Positions 54,977 through 63,977 of a DNA stretch of 64,000 nucleotides are shown piece by piece. The translations under genes and the position numbers were made by a program. The first letter of the stretch is position 1, and every line of letters starts with the position of its first letter. This DNA is from MRBY01 sp943371005 (GTDB taxonomy: Bacteria; Cyanobacteriota; Cyanobacteriia; Cyanobacteriales; MRBY01): NCBI GenBank assembly GCA_943371005.1, contig CALRTB020000015.1, forward strand, positions 13,203 to 77,202, read 5' to 3'. Under the pieces are notes generated by a model. That model was not told the DNA's origin, made no database searches, and saw nothing but the letters and a program-made list of their open reading frames with translations.

Positions 54977-55282
54977 TTATGCCGCAATAATCTGATCAAT
55001 TTCCTCGGTATGGGATTGGTAATAACTCTGAGCGGCTGTAATGTCTAACCAAGTCAACATTGGATAGTTCTCTAAAATTTCACTGACATTTGCCCCTTGA
55101 TTCATAAAAGAAATGACCGTCCAAACAGGTACTCTAGTTTGTCGAATCCGAGCATAGCCACTACAAACCCCCTCTGTTTTTTGGATCAACTTATCCTTAA
55201 GTTTTTGCTGTAATAGCAAATAGTCTTCATTATCCAGAGAGTCAATGATGCCAACCAAAGAATCAACTAATTTCGCATTCAT
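54977..55282 (-). CDS. DUF433-type antitoxin-like protein
   Basis: The protein has 101 aa. The segment RQTRVPVWTVISFMNQGANV followed by EILENYPMLTWLDITAAQSY is the DUF433 signature (HTH-like, often the antitoxin of DUF5615 PIN toxins). No DUF5615 gene follows, so it is orphan here. Confidence 0.82.
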   Translation of the reverse strand: MNAKLVDSLVGIIDSLDNEDYLLLQQKLKDKLIQKTEGVCSGYARIRQTRVPVWTVISFMNQGANVSEILENYPMLTWLDITAAQSYYQSHTEEIDQIIAA

Positions 55283-55309
55283 TGTCTTTACCGCCTCCCA
55301 CCAAGAAAT

Positions 55310-55549
55310 TCAAACATTAGCGAGCCGTTGATAAACCTCTTCCCGCTCTGTCTCAGAAGCGAGATATGCTTCCCATAAGGGATCTACCACTGTAGAATCA
55401 GACAAAATATTTTGCTTGAGCATGACCTGCACTTCCACTTCTCCATCCCACGGAAAAGTAGCCATGTCTTCATCTAGGACGAGCTGACCGTTTTCGATTC
55501 TGCCTTTGACTTTGATAGCGTTCACGTAGTGCTCCAATGGACTCGCCAT
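55310..55549 (-). CDS. Small antitoxin-like protein, 79 aa
   Basis: The text VKGRIENGQLVLDED resembles the beta-strand start of AF2212/DUF104-like antitoxins, and the C-terminus is helical. It is 27 nt upstream of the DUF433 gene on the same strand. No toxin partner is seen. The family call is tentative. Confidence 0.5.
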   Translation of the reverse strand: MASPLEHYVNAIKVKGRIENGQLVLDEDMATFPWDGEVEVQVMLKQNILSDSTVVDPLWEAYLASETEREEVYQRLANV

Positions 55550-55566
55550 GACCTTACCTCAACAAA

Positions 55567-55995
55567 TTACTCATCTAACAACACTCTAATCGCTTTTTGG
55601 GCAGATCGGTTGTGGCGATCGCTCATCTTGGCAAACCAATAATGGGCTTCTTCATTACTCATTGAGCGTATCCCTTGGGTAATATTGGCGATGCGTTCTG
55701 GCTTGCTGAGTCGTTTCAGCGCTTGAAAAAGGACAGCGAGATTTACCCCAGAAGTTTCATCTAGGACATAGGGCGTTTGGCGCTTATAACTTAGGGATTT
55801 AGGATCATATTGATTTTGCTTGAGGGAGTCATAAACCGCTTGCCGCGCCAAAATGAGAGGGTTACCTTTTAAACGTCCTATTTTTTTTGCTGGTGGACGC
55901 TTCTTCTCTCCTGCTTTTTTATAGGCGCATTGGAAGAGCTCTAGGGCAAATTCATTATTTTTTAACGGTACAACCCGCAGTTGAAACTCTTGCAT
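55567..55995 (-). CDS. Hypothetical basic protein of the DUF499 island, 142 aa
   Basis: The protein is basic (PAKKIGRLKGN, DRHNRSAQKAIRVLLDE), soluble, with no catalytic motif visible. It lies directly after the DUF499 ATPase gene and a repeat unit in the same orientation. It may be a small subunit of that system; this rests on position only. Confidence 0.55.
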   Translation of the reverse strand: MQEFQLRVVPLKNNEFALELFQCAYKKAGEKKRPPAKKIGRLKGNPLILARQAVYDSLKQNQYDPKSLSYKRQTPYVLDETSGVNLAVLFQALKRLSKPERIANITQGIRSMSNEEAHYWFAKMSDRHNRSAQKAIRVLLDE

Positions 55996-56019
55996 TGTTA
56001 TTTCCTAAATCGTTGAAGC

Positions 56020-56156
56020 CCTTAAATCCCCATGCTGGGGACTTTCTACTGGTGTGTCGCCCCCTAAATCCCCCATAGTGGGGGACTTCCCAGAATATTG
56101 CTCCCCCAAACTGGGGGCTGGGGGGCTTATTCCCCCGATGCGGGGGCTAGGAGGCA
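56020..56156. repeat. GC-rich palindromic repeat cluster
   Basis: Core copy GGGGACTTTCTACTGG at 56037-56052, and several CCCCC-type hairpins, lie between the 142-aa gene and DUF499. The DUF499 stop codon lies at the edge of this cluster. Confidence 0.88.
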
Positions 56157-59100
56157 CTAATCATAGCCAACCTTCACAAATAAACCGAGGCGATCGACTG
56201 GGTTACGACTGAGTATTCCCTTAAATTCATCGAGAATTCCCTCTGTCGCTGATAGCGCCTGCTCAAACTCGATCCGAATTTTCAGCATGGCATTTCCTTG
56301 AACTTCAGGGGCATTAAAAAGCATATTTAACGGCGCTGAAAAGCCTTGATAGCCCCGCAAGTCCCCTTGGTATTCCAGCCGTGTAAACTGCCCGTTGCTC
56401 TGTAAAGTAACGCTCTGCACGATTTGGGGCTTATGGCGGGCGAACAACGGAATGGCTGTCCCTAGCTTGCGGTAGTCCTGAATTGTATCGACTGTAATCT
56501 CTACCGCTGAAATTGTTGTGACCTTACTATCCGTAATCTGATCTGACAATTCCGTAAACACCTTATTCGGTGAACCTTCCTTCGTAATTTCTGTAGGTCG
56601 GAGTGGAGGGAAAATAATCGGAGGAATACCACCTCCGCCACCCCCTGAAGGTTTCGCAATAGATGCACTGCGAGTAATTTCTTCAGTTCCTTCTTCACCA
56701 TAATCCGCGACCACCCTAAATGTTGTCGTTGTTGTAATGGTTAATTCCTCATTGCCCGATGGTGGGTAATCATCGCGAACCAGTTCATTTTCTCGATAAA
56801 GTGCAGTGGCGATCGCCCCTTTGGCTCGCCAGCGTAACCGTACTGTTTTTTCCGTCTCATGACCTGGTAAAACCTGGGCATCAAACTCAATCTCCTTGGG
56901 TTCCGGCGGTTTAAGAATACCTCGACGGTAAATTTCCAGCCTTTCTGAAAACTCGATGTTGGGTAAGTGGTTCCCCCCAGATTGAGGGGCTAGGGGAGCA
57001 ATAAAGACCTGCTGCCCAAATTTGAGATCCCATTGCTCTTGCTCTACCCCAGTCCGAATCGTATCTCGCAGCTTACTGAGTTCTCCTTCCAAGAACATAT
57101 TGAGGTTGATATTTTTCGCAAAGGCTTCCCGCATCGCTTTCGCCGTCCAATTATCAATCCCTGCGGGCCAAACCTTTTGGAGAATATAAGCAGGCGCAAA
57201 AGGAGGTGCCTCATCCGCCCGGACTTTACTGCAATCCTTGAGTACCTTGAGGATAACTTCCTGTTGATTGTTTCTCCCTTTGACAGTGCTGGAATCTTGG
57301 GAAGGTAGAGTATAGTGCATCAACCCTTTGGGTGCTTTGACCGGATCTGGGTTGGGATAAAACAAATGACGATAGGTATTTGTCAGGGCAACTCGTACTG
57401 CAAGATCAAGCTCTCCTTCCCTTGTTTTGAGTTCCTTTTGTTGCGTTTCGGACAATTCCTCTAAACGGCGAGGACTACTACGGAGGGCTTTAACAGCAAG
57501 ATATTCCCTTGTCAAATTTAGAGCACGCTCTAGCCCCTGTTCATTCGCCATCAAAAAAAGTAAACGATTTTTGAAGATCCTAAATTTCCCGGCCTCCCCG
57601 GTATTCTCAAAAATTTGCTCGACTATTGCTGGGGCAGAATCCGTTGAGTTCTGAATTTGAGCTTCATTGAAATCAATTAAACAAAGAACAATGCTGTCAG
57701 CGCGGTCATCAACATCATGGGGCCCTTCTGGATCGGCGACACAATCAAAGAAGCGCCTCTGGAAGATGCTATCCCGTCGCTGTCGTAATTCCTCTTTTGC
57801 GACACCCACACCGACCTGTTCTTTCTCTTGGGCAATGATCTTATTGATCGATGGCTCTTCTTTAAACTGATAGATGTTGGTTACTGCATCAAAGTCTAAG
57901 TGCCAAGCAACCGCCAGCAAATTACTAATGGCTCGTTCTGCAAAGCCAATCTCCACATAGGGAGTGAGCAACGATAAATTCAATTCTGATCGACGAATTC
58001 CAGCGGTAATTCCTTGGGTGAGGGAGTGGAGAAAAATCGTTCTGGCGATCCATGTGGAAAAAGGAGGTTTGCCCATATCTCGCCATTCTTGGTCTTGAAC
58101 TTGGGCGTGGGCGGTAGTGCCTGTGTCGTTATGGATATCTGCTTTTACGGCCAAGTCCATCAGGGAGCGATCCAGGCGGGAAGTGAGTTCTGTGGTCATC
58201 TCCGCGTGGATACCAATGGGCAAATGGTGAGGATGAATGAGGAAGAGATGTTCCGATTGATCCTGCCAGAGGTATTGTACAAGCCGTGCAAATAAGCGTA
58301 ATGCCCCACGGGTGCGCTGAAATTCTGGAATAGAAGCAATTTTTTTCGTGAGAAGATTAAACAACTCAGGATGGAAAGGATAACTATTGGCGATCGCCTC
58401 CCGATAACTGAGGTCTTTGCAACCATCCGGTAGATCGCTGCGACTAGATCGATAAGCATCAAAGTAAGTATCCGCAGTTTTCTGGGCTGCCTCCTCACTA
58501 ATGCTGTCAAACATCCGCTGCTTAACGATGTTGTAGATTTCAACGTCATTACTGGGTCGGAGGATTCTTTCTTGTCTTGCCGAAGCACTACGTAATTCCC
58601 GCTGTAGGTCTGCGGTTTCGTCGGCAAAGGTATCGGCACTAGACGCTAATGAATAAACAAATACTAGGTTATTGCAGGATGCCGCACAGTCCATCAAAGA
58701 AAATAAAAAGGCAACAATCTGTTTGGCTAGGTTACTATCGCCGACCCGTTTCGCCTTCGCGGCGCTGAGATATCGGGCTATTTCATCCAGAATGATGAGG
58801 GTGGGTTGATCCTTGATTAGCCTTTCCAAGACTGCTGTACCCGGACTAATACCAGATTCATCGGATCCTTTAAGGAGTTGATATCCTTCAACCCCCCTGA
58901 CTTGATAAGCAATCTCGCCCCAAATGGTTTTTGTGGTGATTCCTGTTTCCGGATGGTAAACCCCTTCTTCTGGACTGAGATCACGGCCATCTACAGCCGC
59001 CACCTGGATTGAACCTTCTGGGATTAACTCTAATACTTCACTGAACCGTTCATCGTCTCCCAAAAGCGATCGCCCTTGTTTAGCAATGTGCCAGAGGGCA

Positions 59101-59378
59101 ATTTCATCATGGGTTTTTCCACCACCAAAACTGGTTTCCAACCGAACCACTGGAGCACCGATATTATTACCTGTGAGGCGACCGAAAACTTCTTGAATTA
59201 ATTCTCTCAGCCCATCTGTGACAAAGGTATTGGCAAAAAACTGCAGCGGATTTTGATAAAGACTTGGGGCTTTTCCTTCTACGACTAAACGAAGCTTCGC
59301 GGCAAACAAATCAAAGGATAAATCACCAGATACAATCTCAGGGCGAGGAATACATGTATTGAAAACTGATGACAACAT
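56157..59378 (-). CDS. DUF499-type AAA ATPase
   Basis: The protein has 1073 aa. Walker A is SFGGGKTH (83-90) and Walker B is PTLIILDEIARYL (about 190-202). The C-terminus has a Gly-rich GGGGGIPP linker (about 913-920) before a final domain. A short GC-rich repeat is in frame near residue 795 (APQSGGNHL). DUF499 (COG1483) proteins are linked with DUF1156 methyltransferases and SNF2 helicases in predicted defence clusters; all three are present here. It probably couples ATP use to the sensing or exclusion of foreign DNA. Confidence 0.85.
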   Translation of the reverse strand: MLSSVFNTCIPRPEIVSGDLSFDLFAAKLRLVVEGKAPSLYQNPLQFFANTFVTDGLRELIQEVFGRLTGNNIGAPVVRLETSFGGGKTHDEIALWHIAKQGRSLLGDDERFSEVLELIPEGSIQVAAVDGRDLSPEEGVYHPETGITTKTIWGEIAYQVRGVEGYQLLKGSDESGISPGTAVLERLIKDQPTLIILDEIARYLSAAKAKRVGDSNLAKQIVAFLFSLMDCAASCNNLVFVYSLASSADTFADETADLQRELRSASARQERILRPSNDVEIYNIVKQRMFDSISEEAAQKTADTYFDAYRSSRSDLPDGCKDLSYREAIANSYPFHPELFNLLTKKIASIPEFQRTRGALRLFARLVQYLWQDQSEHLFLIHPHHLPIGIHAEMTTELTSRLDRSLMDLAVKADIHNDTGTTAHAQVQDQEWRDMGKPPFSTWIARTIFLHSLTQGITAGIRRSELNLSLLTPYVEIGFAERAISNLLAVAWHLDFDAVTNIYQFKEEPSINKIIAQEKEQVGVGVAKEELRQRRDSIFQRRFFDCVADPEGPHDVDDRADSIVLCLIDFNEAQIQNSTDSAPAIVEQIFENTGEAGKFRIFKNRLLFLMANEQGLERALNLTREYLAVKALRSSPRRLEELSETQQKELKTREGELDLAVRVALTNTYRHLFYPNPDPVKAPKGLMHYTLPSQDSSTVKGRNNQQEVILKVLKDCSKVRADEAPPFAPAYILQKVWPAGIDNWTAKAMREAFAKNINLNMFLEGELSKLRDTIRTGVEQEQWDLKFGQQVFIAPLAPQSGGNHLPNIEFSERLEIYRRGILKPPEPKEIEFDAQVLPGHETEKTVRLRWRAKGAIATALYRENELVRDDYPPSGNEELTITTTTTFRVVADYGEEGTEEITRSASIAKPSGGGGGGIPPIIFPPLRPTEITKEGSPNKVFTELSDQITDSKVTTISAVEITVDTIQDYRKLGTAIPLFARHKPQIVQSVTLQSNGQFTRLEYQGDLRGYQGFSAPLNMLFNAPEVQGNAMLKIRIEFEQALSATEGILDEFKGILSRNPVDRLGLFVKVGYD

Positions 59379-59635
59379 TAGCGATTGAAGTGGCTTTACG
59401 AAGTTTGAGATTGTTGTAATTGTAAACCTGCCTGAACACCCTCGCTATAACCTCCAATATTTAAACAAATCCAAATTTGTCTCAAGTCAATGCCAAAAAG
59501 TTGGCGATCGCCAGGGGGGAGGTTGGAGTCACGGCTGCTTGTCACAGAGTATATGAAATACTCTTTATCTTTAAGACTTAATTAAGCATTTGTGGCTCAA
59601 TATTGCTCCTTTATTATTTAGTTTATTGTTAATGG

Positions 59636-60529
59636 TTAGTTTGAGTCTTGGGTAAGCGTTACTAATGCTTGTTTGGCGATCGCCTCAGCTCTCTGGGAGG
59701 TCACCTTTTGGTAGCGTAAAGTTGTCTGGATATTTTCATGACCCATTAGGGCTCGCAGGGCTTCGATCCCCATCAGACCGACTCGCTCGGTGGCAAAGGT
59801 ATGGCGCAGATCATGGAAACGGAGGCCCTGGAGTTGCGGTTCTCGTTGAATCATGGTGCGCCAATCGCTGTAGGCGGTGCGATAACTGAGGCGACTAATG
59901 GCTTTTGTTAAGGGTTGTTGGGCGGTAAACAGGGCTGGATGCTCTGGATGGCGATAGTACTGTAAATAAATCCTCAGGCTTTCATCGACATCTGGACTGT
60001 AGAAACACCAGCGCTGTTTGTTTCCTTTCCCAATCACCTGGAAGCGGCGTTGCTGTAAATCGACTTGGTCATAATCCAAGGACAGTAGTTCGGCAATGCG
60101 GGCCCCGGTGCGGTGGAGTAAGCGCACGAGGCAATGGAGACGGGGTTGCTGGGCGCTGACTTGGTAGAGAATTTGGAGTTGGTCTGGGGTTAAGTAACGG
60201 ATGGTTTGGTCACTGCGGTGTTCACCTTTTTTAGGGTCAGGTTTGCGTTGGGGAAGACGGGCCAGGGGATTTGTCGCCAGGTACTGCTGATCAACGGCAA
60301 AGTTGAGCAGGGATTGGAGAATAGCTTGGTGACGACGGTGGGTTGTGTAGCTGAGGTGCTCTAACCGTTGGAGGTAACTGTGGAGGGTCTTACGGTCGAG
60401 GTGCGTAATGGGCCAGGCACCATAGTCTGCTAGGAGGGGGAGCAGAGCCGTTGTGTAGGAACGCACCGTGCTAGGGGCAAGACCTGGCCGTTCTAAAAAT
60501 TCTGTGGCAACGGTGGCAAGGGTGGGCAT
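59636..60529 (-). CDS. Tyrosine recombinase (phage-type integrase)
   Basis: The protein has 297 aa. A SAM-like core-binding domain is at 1-110. The catalytic set is visible: R in GARIAELLSLD, H-x-x-R in HDLRHTFATE, H in MGHENIQTT and Tyr in TTLRYQKV. It could mobilise the defence island or resolve plasmid multimers. The 257 bp between it and DUF499 hold nothing recognised; no att site was found. It is divergent from the HTH/zinc-ribbon gene. Confidence 0.92.
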   Translation of the reverse strand: MPTLATVATEFLERPGLAPSTVRSYTTALLPLLADYGAWPITHLDRKTLHSYLQRLEHLSYTTHRRHQAILQSLLNFAVDQQYLATNPLARLPQRKPDPKKGEHRSDQTIRYLTPDQLQILYQVSAQQPRLHCLVRLLHRTGARIAELLSLDYDQVDLQQRRFQVIGKGNKQRWCFYSPDVDESLRIYLQYYRHPEHPALFTAQQPLTKAISRLSYRTAYSDWRTMIQREPQLQGLRFHDLRHTFATERVGLMGIEALRALMGHENIQTTLRYQKVTSQRAEAIAKQALVTLTQDSN

Positions 60530-60639
60530 AATATCCAGGCTTAAAACAAAACTCTAAGATAGAAAAGCAAAGTAAATAATTAGTAGCACATTAAATATAC
60601 TTACATATATGTTACTTAGTATAAAAAAGTAAAAAAGCT

Positions 60640-61098
60640 ATGGATAAATTAGAAGCACTGATAACACCACGATCAGGAGAGTCTTTGGGAGATTATGTCC
60701 ATCGTCAACGGCGGCGGTTAGGGCTCACCCAAAGGGAGGTGGCCTTAAAGGCGGAAATCCATCCCCAGAGCTACGGGAAAGTGGAACGGGGTCAGACCAC
60801 GCAACTCAATCAGCGTACGAAGCAGGGATTGGCCTATGCGCTCCAGGTACCAGAGGAATATTTAGAGGCTTTAAGTCGGGGGATTGCGGTGGAGTTAGAG
60901 GGTCAACAGGCGTTGCGGTTTTGTCCCCAATGTTGGACGGCAGGGTCAGCGCCGGATCCATTATGGTTAGTCTTACGGGCACAGTATTGTTTTGCTTGTG
61001 GGACAAAATTGCAGAGTCGTTGTCAGGGTTGCCAACAGCCGATTACTTCTTTAAAACATCGTTTTTGTCCCTATTGCGGTAAGCCTTATAAAACTTAG
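60640..61098 (+). CDS. XRE-type HTH regulator with C-terminal double zinc ribbon
   Basis: The protein has 152 aa. The HTH is at about 18-70 (RRRLGLTQREVALKAEIHPQ). The C-terminal part carries CPQC, CFAC, CQGC and CPYC pairs (about 98-148), forming two zinc ribbons. It probably controls its own gene and the divergent integrase gene across a 110-bp AT-rich gap. Confidence 0.82.
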   Translation: MDKLEALITPRSGESLGDYVHRQRRRLGLTQREVALKAEIHPQSYGKVERGQTTQLNQRTKQGLAYALQVPEEYLEALSRGIAVELEGQQALRFCPQCWTAGSAPDPLWLVLRAQYCFACGTKLQSRCQGCQQPITSLKHRFCPYCGKPYKT

Positions 61099-61503
61099 TG
61101 TTGGTCAAGCTAGGACAAATCTCGGTCAATTCTTGGGTTTCTGCTTGTTTTACGCCGTGCTTTGCTGCGATGTTGAGAACTTCAAGCTAGATGGATCTTC
61201 GGTATTTCTAGGCGGTTATCTGCTCCTGACAGCTTTCCGAAAGACTTCTTAACCGGCATTTCCCACACTGTCGCTGCACTGACAAATACATAAGATTCTG
61301 AGTTGGCGATCGCCAGAAAAATATCAAACTCTCACCCCACTACTTGCGCCATGGCCATGCGACCCATAACCTTCGCTCGCAGGGGGATACTCTCTCAAAC
61401 TCCTTAGTAAAAGCCATAGCCACGTTCAGGATCACTTTGTTGATACTCCAATAGACGACATGACAGGCTAGAATTATACATAAGATAATATTGAGGGTTA
61501 TCC
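61099..61503. other. Gene-poor stretch with toxin gene remains
   Basis: The 405 bp hold no intact gene. A PIN-toxin fragment lies on the minus strand (61212-61313). The rest shows stops in all frames and a HIP1 site, consistent with decayed TA genes. Confidence 0.6.
61212..61313 (-). pseudogene. VapC (PIN) gene fragment
   Basis: The 34 codons read AIANSESYVFVSAATVWEMP and then VKKSFGKL, the central alpha-helical part of PIN toxins (SAATVWE with the conserved Glu). The N- and C-termini are missing. Confidence 0.6.
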
Positions 61504-61755
61504 ATGGATATACGCTTAAGAAAGTGGGGTAATAGCCTAGGCTTCCGCGTTCCCCATCGTCTCGTTGAAAGTTTAGGTTGGGATGATACTTGTACCCTTG
61601 AGTTACAAGAACAAAATGACACCCTCATTATTCGCAAAAAACGCCAGACTCCGACGTTAGATGATTTACTAGCCAGTATCCCTGACGATTTTCAATATCC
61701 TAACGATGTACAGAAGTTTTTAGATACGTCAGCTACGGGAAGGGAATTGCTTTAA
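61504..61755 (+). CDS. mazE: MazE-type antitoxin
   Basis: The protein has 83 aa. IRLRKWGNSLGFRVPHRLV is the AbrB-fold DNA-binding part of MazE, followed by an acidic tail that would occupy the MazF active site. It is 3 nt before mazF. Confidence 0.9.
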   Translation: MDIRLRKWGNSLGFRVPHRLVESLGWDDTCTLELQEQNDTLIIRKKRQTPTLDDLLASIPDDFQYPNDVQKFLDTSATGRELL

Positions 61756-61758
61756 ACC

Positions 61759-62103
61759 ATGGTGAAATATCCCAAGCGCGGGGAGGTAATTCGCATTAAC
61801 TTAAACCCCACCCAAGGTCGTGAGCAAATGGGAGAAGCACGTCCTTGCATTGTCCTCAGTCACAGTCAGTTCAATCACAGCCGTGGAGGAATGATTATTG
61901 TTTCGCCCATCACAAATACCCATAAACCAGAAGTAAAAACGTTCGTTGCAATTCCAGAAGGTTTTAAGATTCAGGGGTCAATTATTGCTGAGCAAGTACG
62001 TACCCTCGATTTAAGTCAGCGTTGGTGGCGGAGTACTGGCGAAATTCTTCCACCTAAGGTCGTCGAACAGGTGATCGACATTCTACAGGTAATAATCGCT
62101 TAA
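61759..62103 (+). CDS. mazF: MazF/PemK-type mRNA interferase
   Basis: The protein has 114 aa. PKRGEVIRINLNPTQGREQ, ARPCIVLSHSQFN and IIAEQVRTLDLSQR are the typical MazF strands with catalytic Arg and Thr positions. It cleaves mRNA at short motifs and is neutralised by the upstream MazE. Confidence 0.93.
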   Translation: MVKYPKRGEVIRINLNPTQGREQMGEARPCIVLSHSQFNHSRGGMIIVSPITNTHKPEVKTFVAIPEGFKIQGSIIAEQVRTLDLSQRWWRSTGEILPPKVVEQVIDILQVIIA

Positions 62104-62117
62104 TAAAATAAACCCAA

Positions 62118-62570
62118 ATGACTCGCCCCATCAAACATTGTTACTGGGTACTACCCGGTAAGCTACTGGCAGGAGAGTATCCCAGAAATAAGGATACACA
62201 ATCCTCAATGCAAGAATTATGGCTTTTATTGATCTAACGGAAGCAGATGAGGGCCTACAACCCTATTCAGATTTAATCAGGGATCGGGCTTTCCATCATC
62301 GTTTTCCCATTCCAGATGTTTCAATCCCCACGTCTTCCGATTTGGTAGTCACAATTTTAGACACTATTGACCGCCATATCGAACAAAACTAACTTGTTTA
62401 TGTCCATTGTTGGGGTGGCGTAGGACAAACGGGGGTCATTATTGGATGTTGGTTAGCGCGGCATGGTCGCAGTGGCGAGGTGGCACTCAATCATTTGCGT
62501 GAACTTTGGCAAGCCTGTCCAAAATCTCGTTATCGGCGATCGAACTGCCCTGATTGCCACTCTTCTTGAG
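62118..62570 (+). pseudogene. Dual-specificity phosphatase pseudogene
   Basis: ATG 62118 opens TRPIKHCYWVLPGKLLAGEYP, typical of cyanobacterial DSP-like proteins. A frameshift near 62215 switches to the frame from 62219 (MAFIDLTEADEG). TAA at 62390 interrupts it just before YVHCWGGVGQTG. The active-site loop is CWGGVGQ, where Gln replaces the catalytic Arg of C-x5-R. The downstream part is also shifted. It is dead on several counts. Confidence 0.7.
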
Positions 62571-62729
62571 TCCTTGGAGGAAAGCCCCGCGTTGCTCACA
62601 GAACGATCTGAAGCAATTCAAAAAATGCAAGGCATTTTAACTTTTGAGGGGCTCGGGGAGCGATGCCCCGGAAATCGACATACTATCCATCAGTTCTAAC
62701 AGGAGATTCAAATCTGTTAGAATCTAGCC

Positions 62730-63977
62730 ATGTTGAGCTTGACCTACAGCTACCGAATCTATCCAAGTCTTGACCAAGAAGCTCAAATGCTTGACTGGTT
62801 GGAGCAATGCCGTCGCGTGTATAACTACGCATTGGCAGAGCGCAAGGACTGGATCAATTCGCGTCAGTGCCCGGTCAACGCTTGCAGTATCAGGCAGGAA
62901 TACATCATCTCTGCTGACGCGCCCTATCCCGACTACTACAAACAACAGAATGCGCTGACTGAAGCGAAAAAGAGAATTCCAAAACTCAAAACGGTTCATT
63001 CTCAAGTCTTGCAAGATGCTTTGAAGCGATTGGATAAGTCGTTCAAGTTCATGCAGGAAAGGGGATTTGGATTCCCTCGCTTCAAGAAGTTTGGTCAGTA
63101 CCGCTCGTTTGTGTTTCCGCAGTTCAAATCGAATCCAGTCAACGGATTTGAAATCAAGCTGCCGAAGATTGGAGCTGTGCCAATCAACCTGCATCGATCC
63201 ATCCCTGACGGGTTTGAGGTCAAACAAGTGCGGGTGGTGCTGAAAGCGTCGGGGTGGTACGCTCAACTGATTTTGCAAGCTGATATTTCCGTCCCTGATG
63301 TCATGCCTCATAGTGAACCCATTGGCATTGATTTGGGGCTGGAAAAGTTCTTGGCTGTATCGACGGGAGAACTGGTAGAACGCCCTCGCTTTTTCGCGGA
63401 TTTGCAAAGCAAGCTTCGATGGCTGCAACGCAAATTGAGAAATAAGAAAAAGGGTTCTGCTAACTACCGCAAGATTCAAGCCAAGCTCCGCAAACTGCAT
63501 GAGTATATCTATAACGTTCGTCGTGAGTTCCACTTCCTGACAGCTCACAAGCTTTGTGACCAGGCTGGAATGATTTTTGCTGAGGACTTGAACCTCAAGG
63601 CAACCAGTCGCGGAATGTTGGCAAAGCATTGTTTGGATGCTGCCTGGGGCAGTTTCCTGGACATCCTAAAATGGGTGTGCTGGAAACGCGGAGTCTACTT
63701 CGCGAAGGTTGACCCCAATGGGACAAGTCAAACTTGCCCTCAGTGTGGAGTGCATACCGGGAAAAAAGAACTCAGCGAACGAGTGCATCATTGCGATGAA
63801 TGTGGATACACAACTGACCGAGATGTTGCTGCTGCTGAAGTGGTAATGCAACGCGGTCTTGCCTTTGTAGCCGATGGACAGTCGGTGATACTGCCTGCTG
63901 AGGAAGGTTGCCTGGGAACCCCGGTGAAGCAGGAAGCCCCAACCGCGAGGAAGGGAAGCCCGCGCTCTCCCCGCTAG
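62730..63977 (+). CDS. tnpB: TnpB RNA-guided endonuclease
   Basis: The protein has 415 aa. An HTH-like N-terminus, then the RuvC triad Asp201 (GIDLGLEK), Glu285 (FAEDLNL) and Asp365 (TTDRDVAAAE), is intact. The zinc ribbon CPQC...CDEC (336-358) lies between. TnpB is the ancestor of Cas12 and uses a guide RNA from the element's right end to cut DNA and support element persistence. All active residues are present, so it may be functional. Confidence 0.95.
   Translation: MLSLTYSYRIYPSLDQEAQMLDWLEQCRRVYNYALAERKDWINSRQCPVNACSIRQEYIISADAPYPDYYKQQNALTEAKKRIPKLKTVHSQVLQDALKRLDKSFKFMQERGFGFPRFKKFGQYRSFVFPQFKSNPVNGFEIKLPKIGAVPINLHRSIPDGFEVKQVRVVLKASGWYAQLILQADISVPDVMPHSEPIGIDLGLEKFLAVSTGELVERPRFFADLQSKLRWLQRKLRNKKKGSANYRKIQAKLRKLHEYIYNVRREFHFLTAHKLCDQAGMIFAEDLNLKATSRGMLAKHCLDAAWGSFLDILKWVCWKRGVYFAKVDPNGTSQTCPQCGVHTGKKELSERVHHCDECGYTTDRDVAAAEVVMQRGLAFVADGQSVILPAEEGCLGTPVKQEAPTARKGSPRSPR

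Noticed and set aside
59379..59635. Attachment site beside the tyrosine recombinase
   Set aside because: No direct repeat or tRNA end was found near the gene; without the partner end nothing can be claimed.
62463..62699. 78-aa ORF MVAVARWHSII...
   Set aside because: Its first half lies in the wrong frame of the phosphatase pseudogene; only the tail could be a remnant, with no identifiable family.
62724..63629. 301-aa ORF antisense to tnpB
   Set aside because: It is a shadow of the conserved tnpB frame; no domain or start signal supports it.
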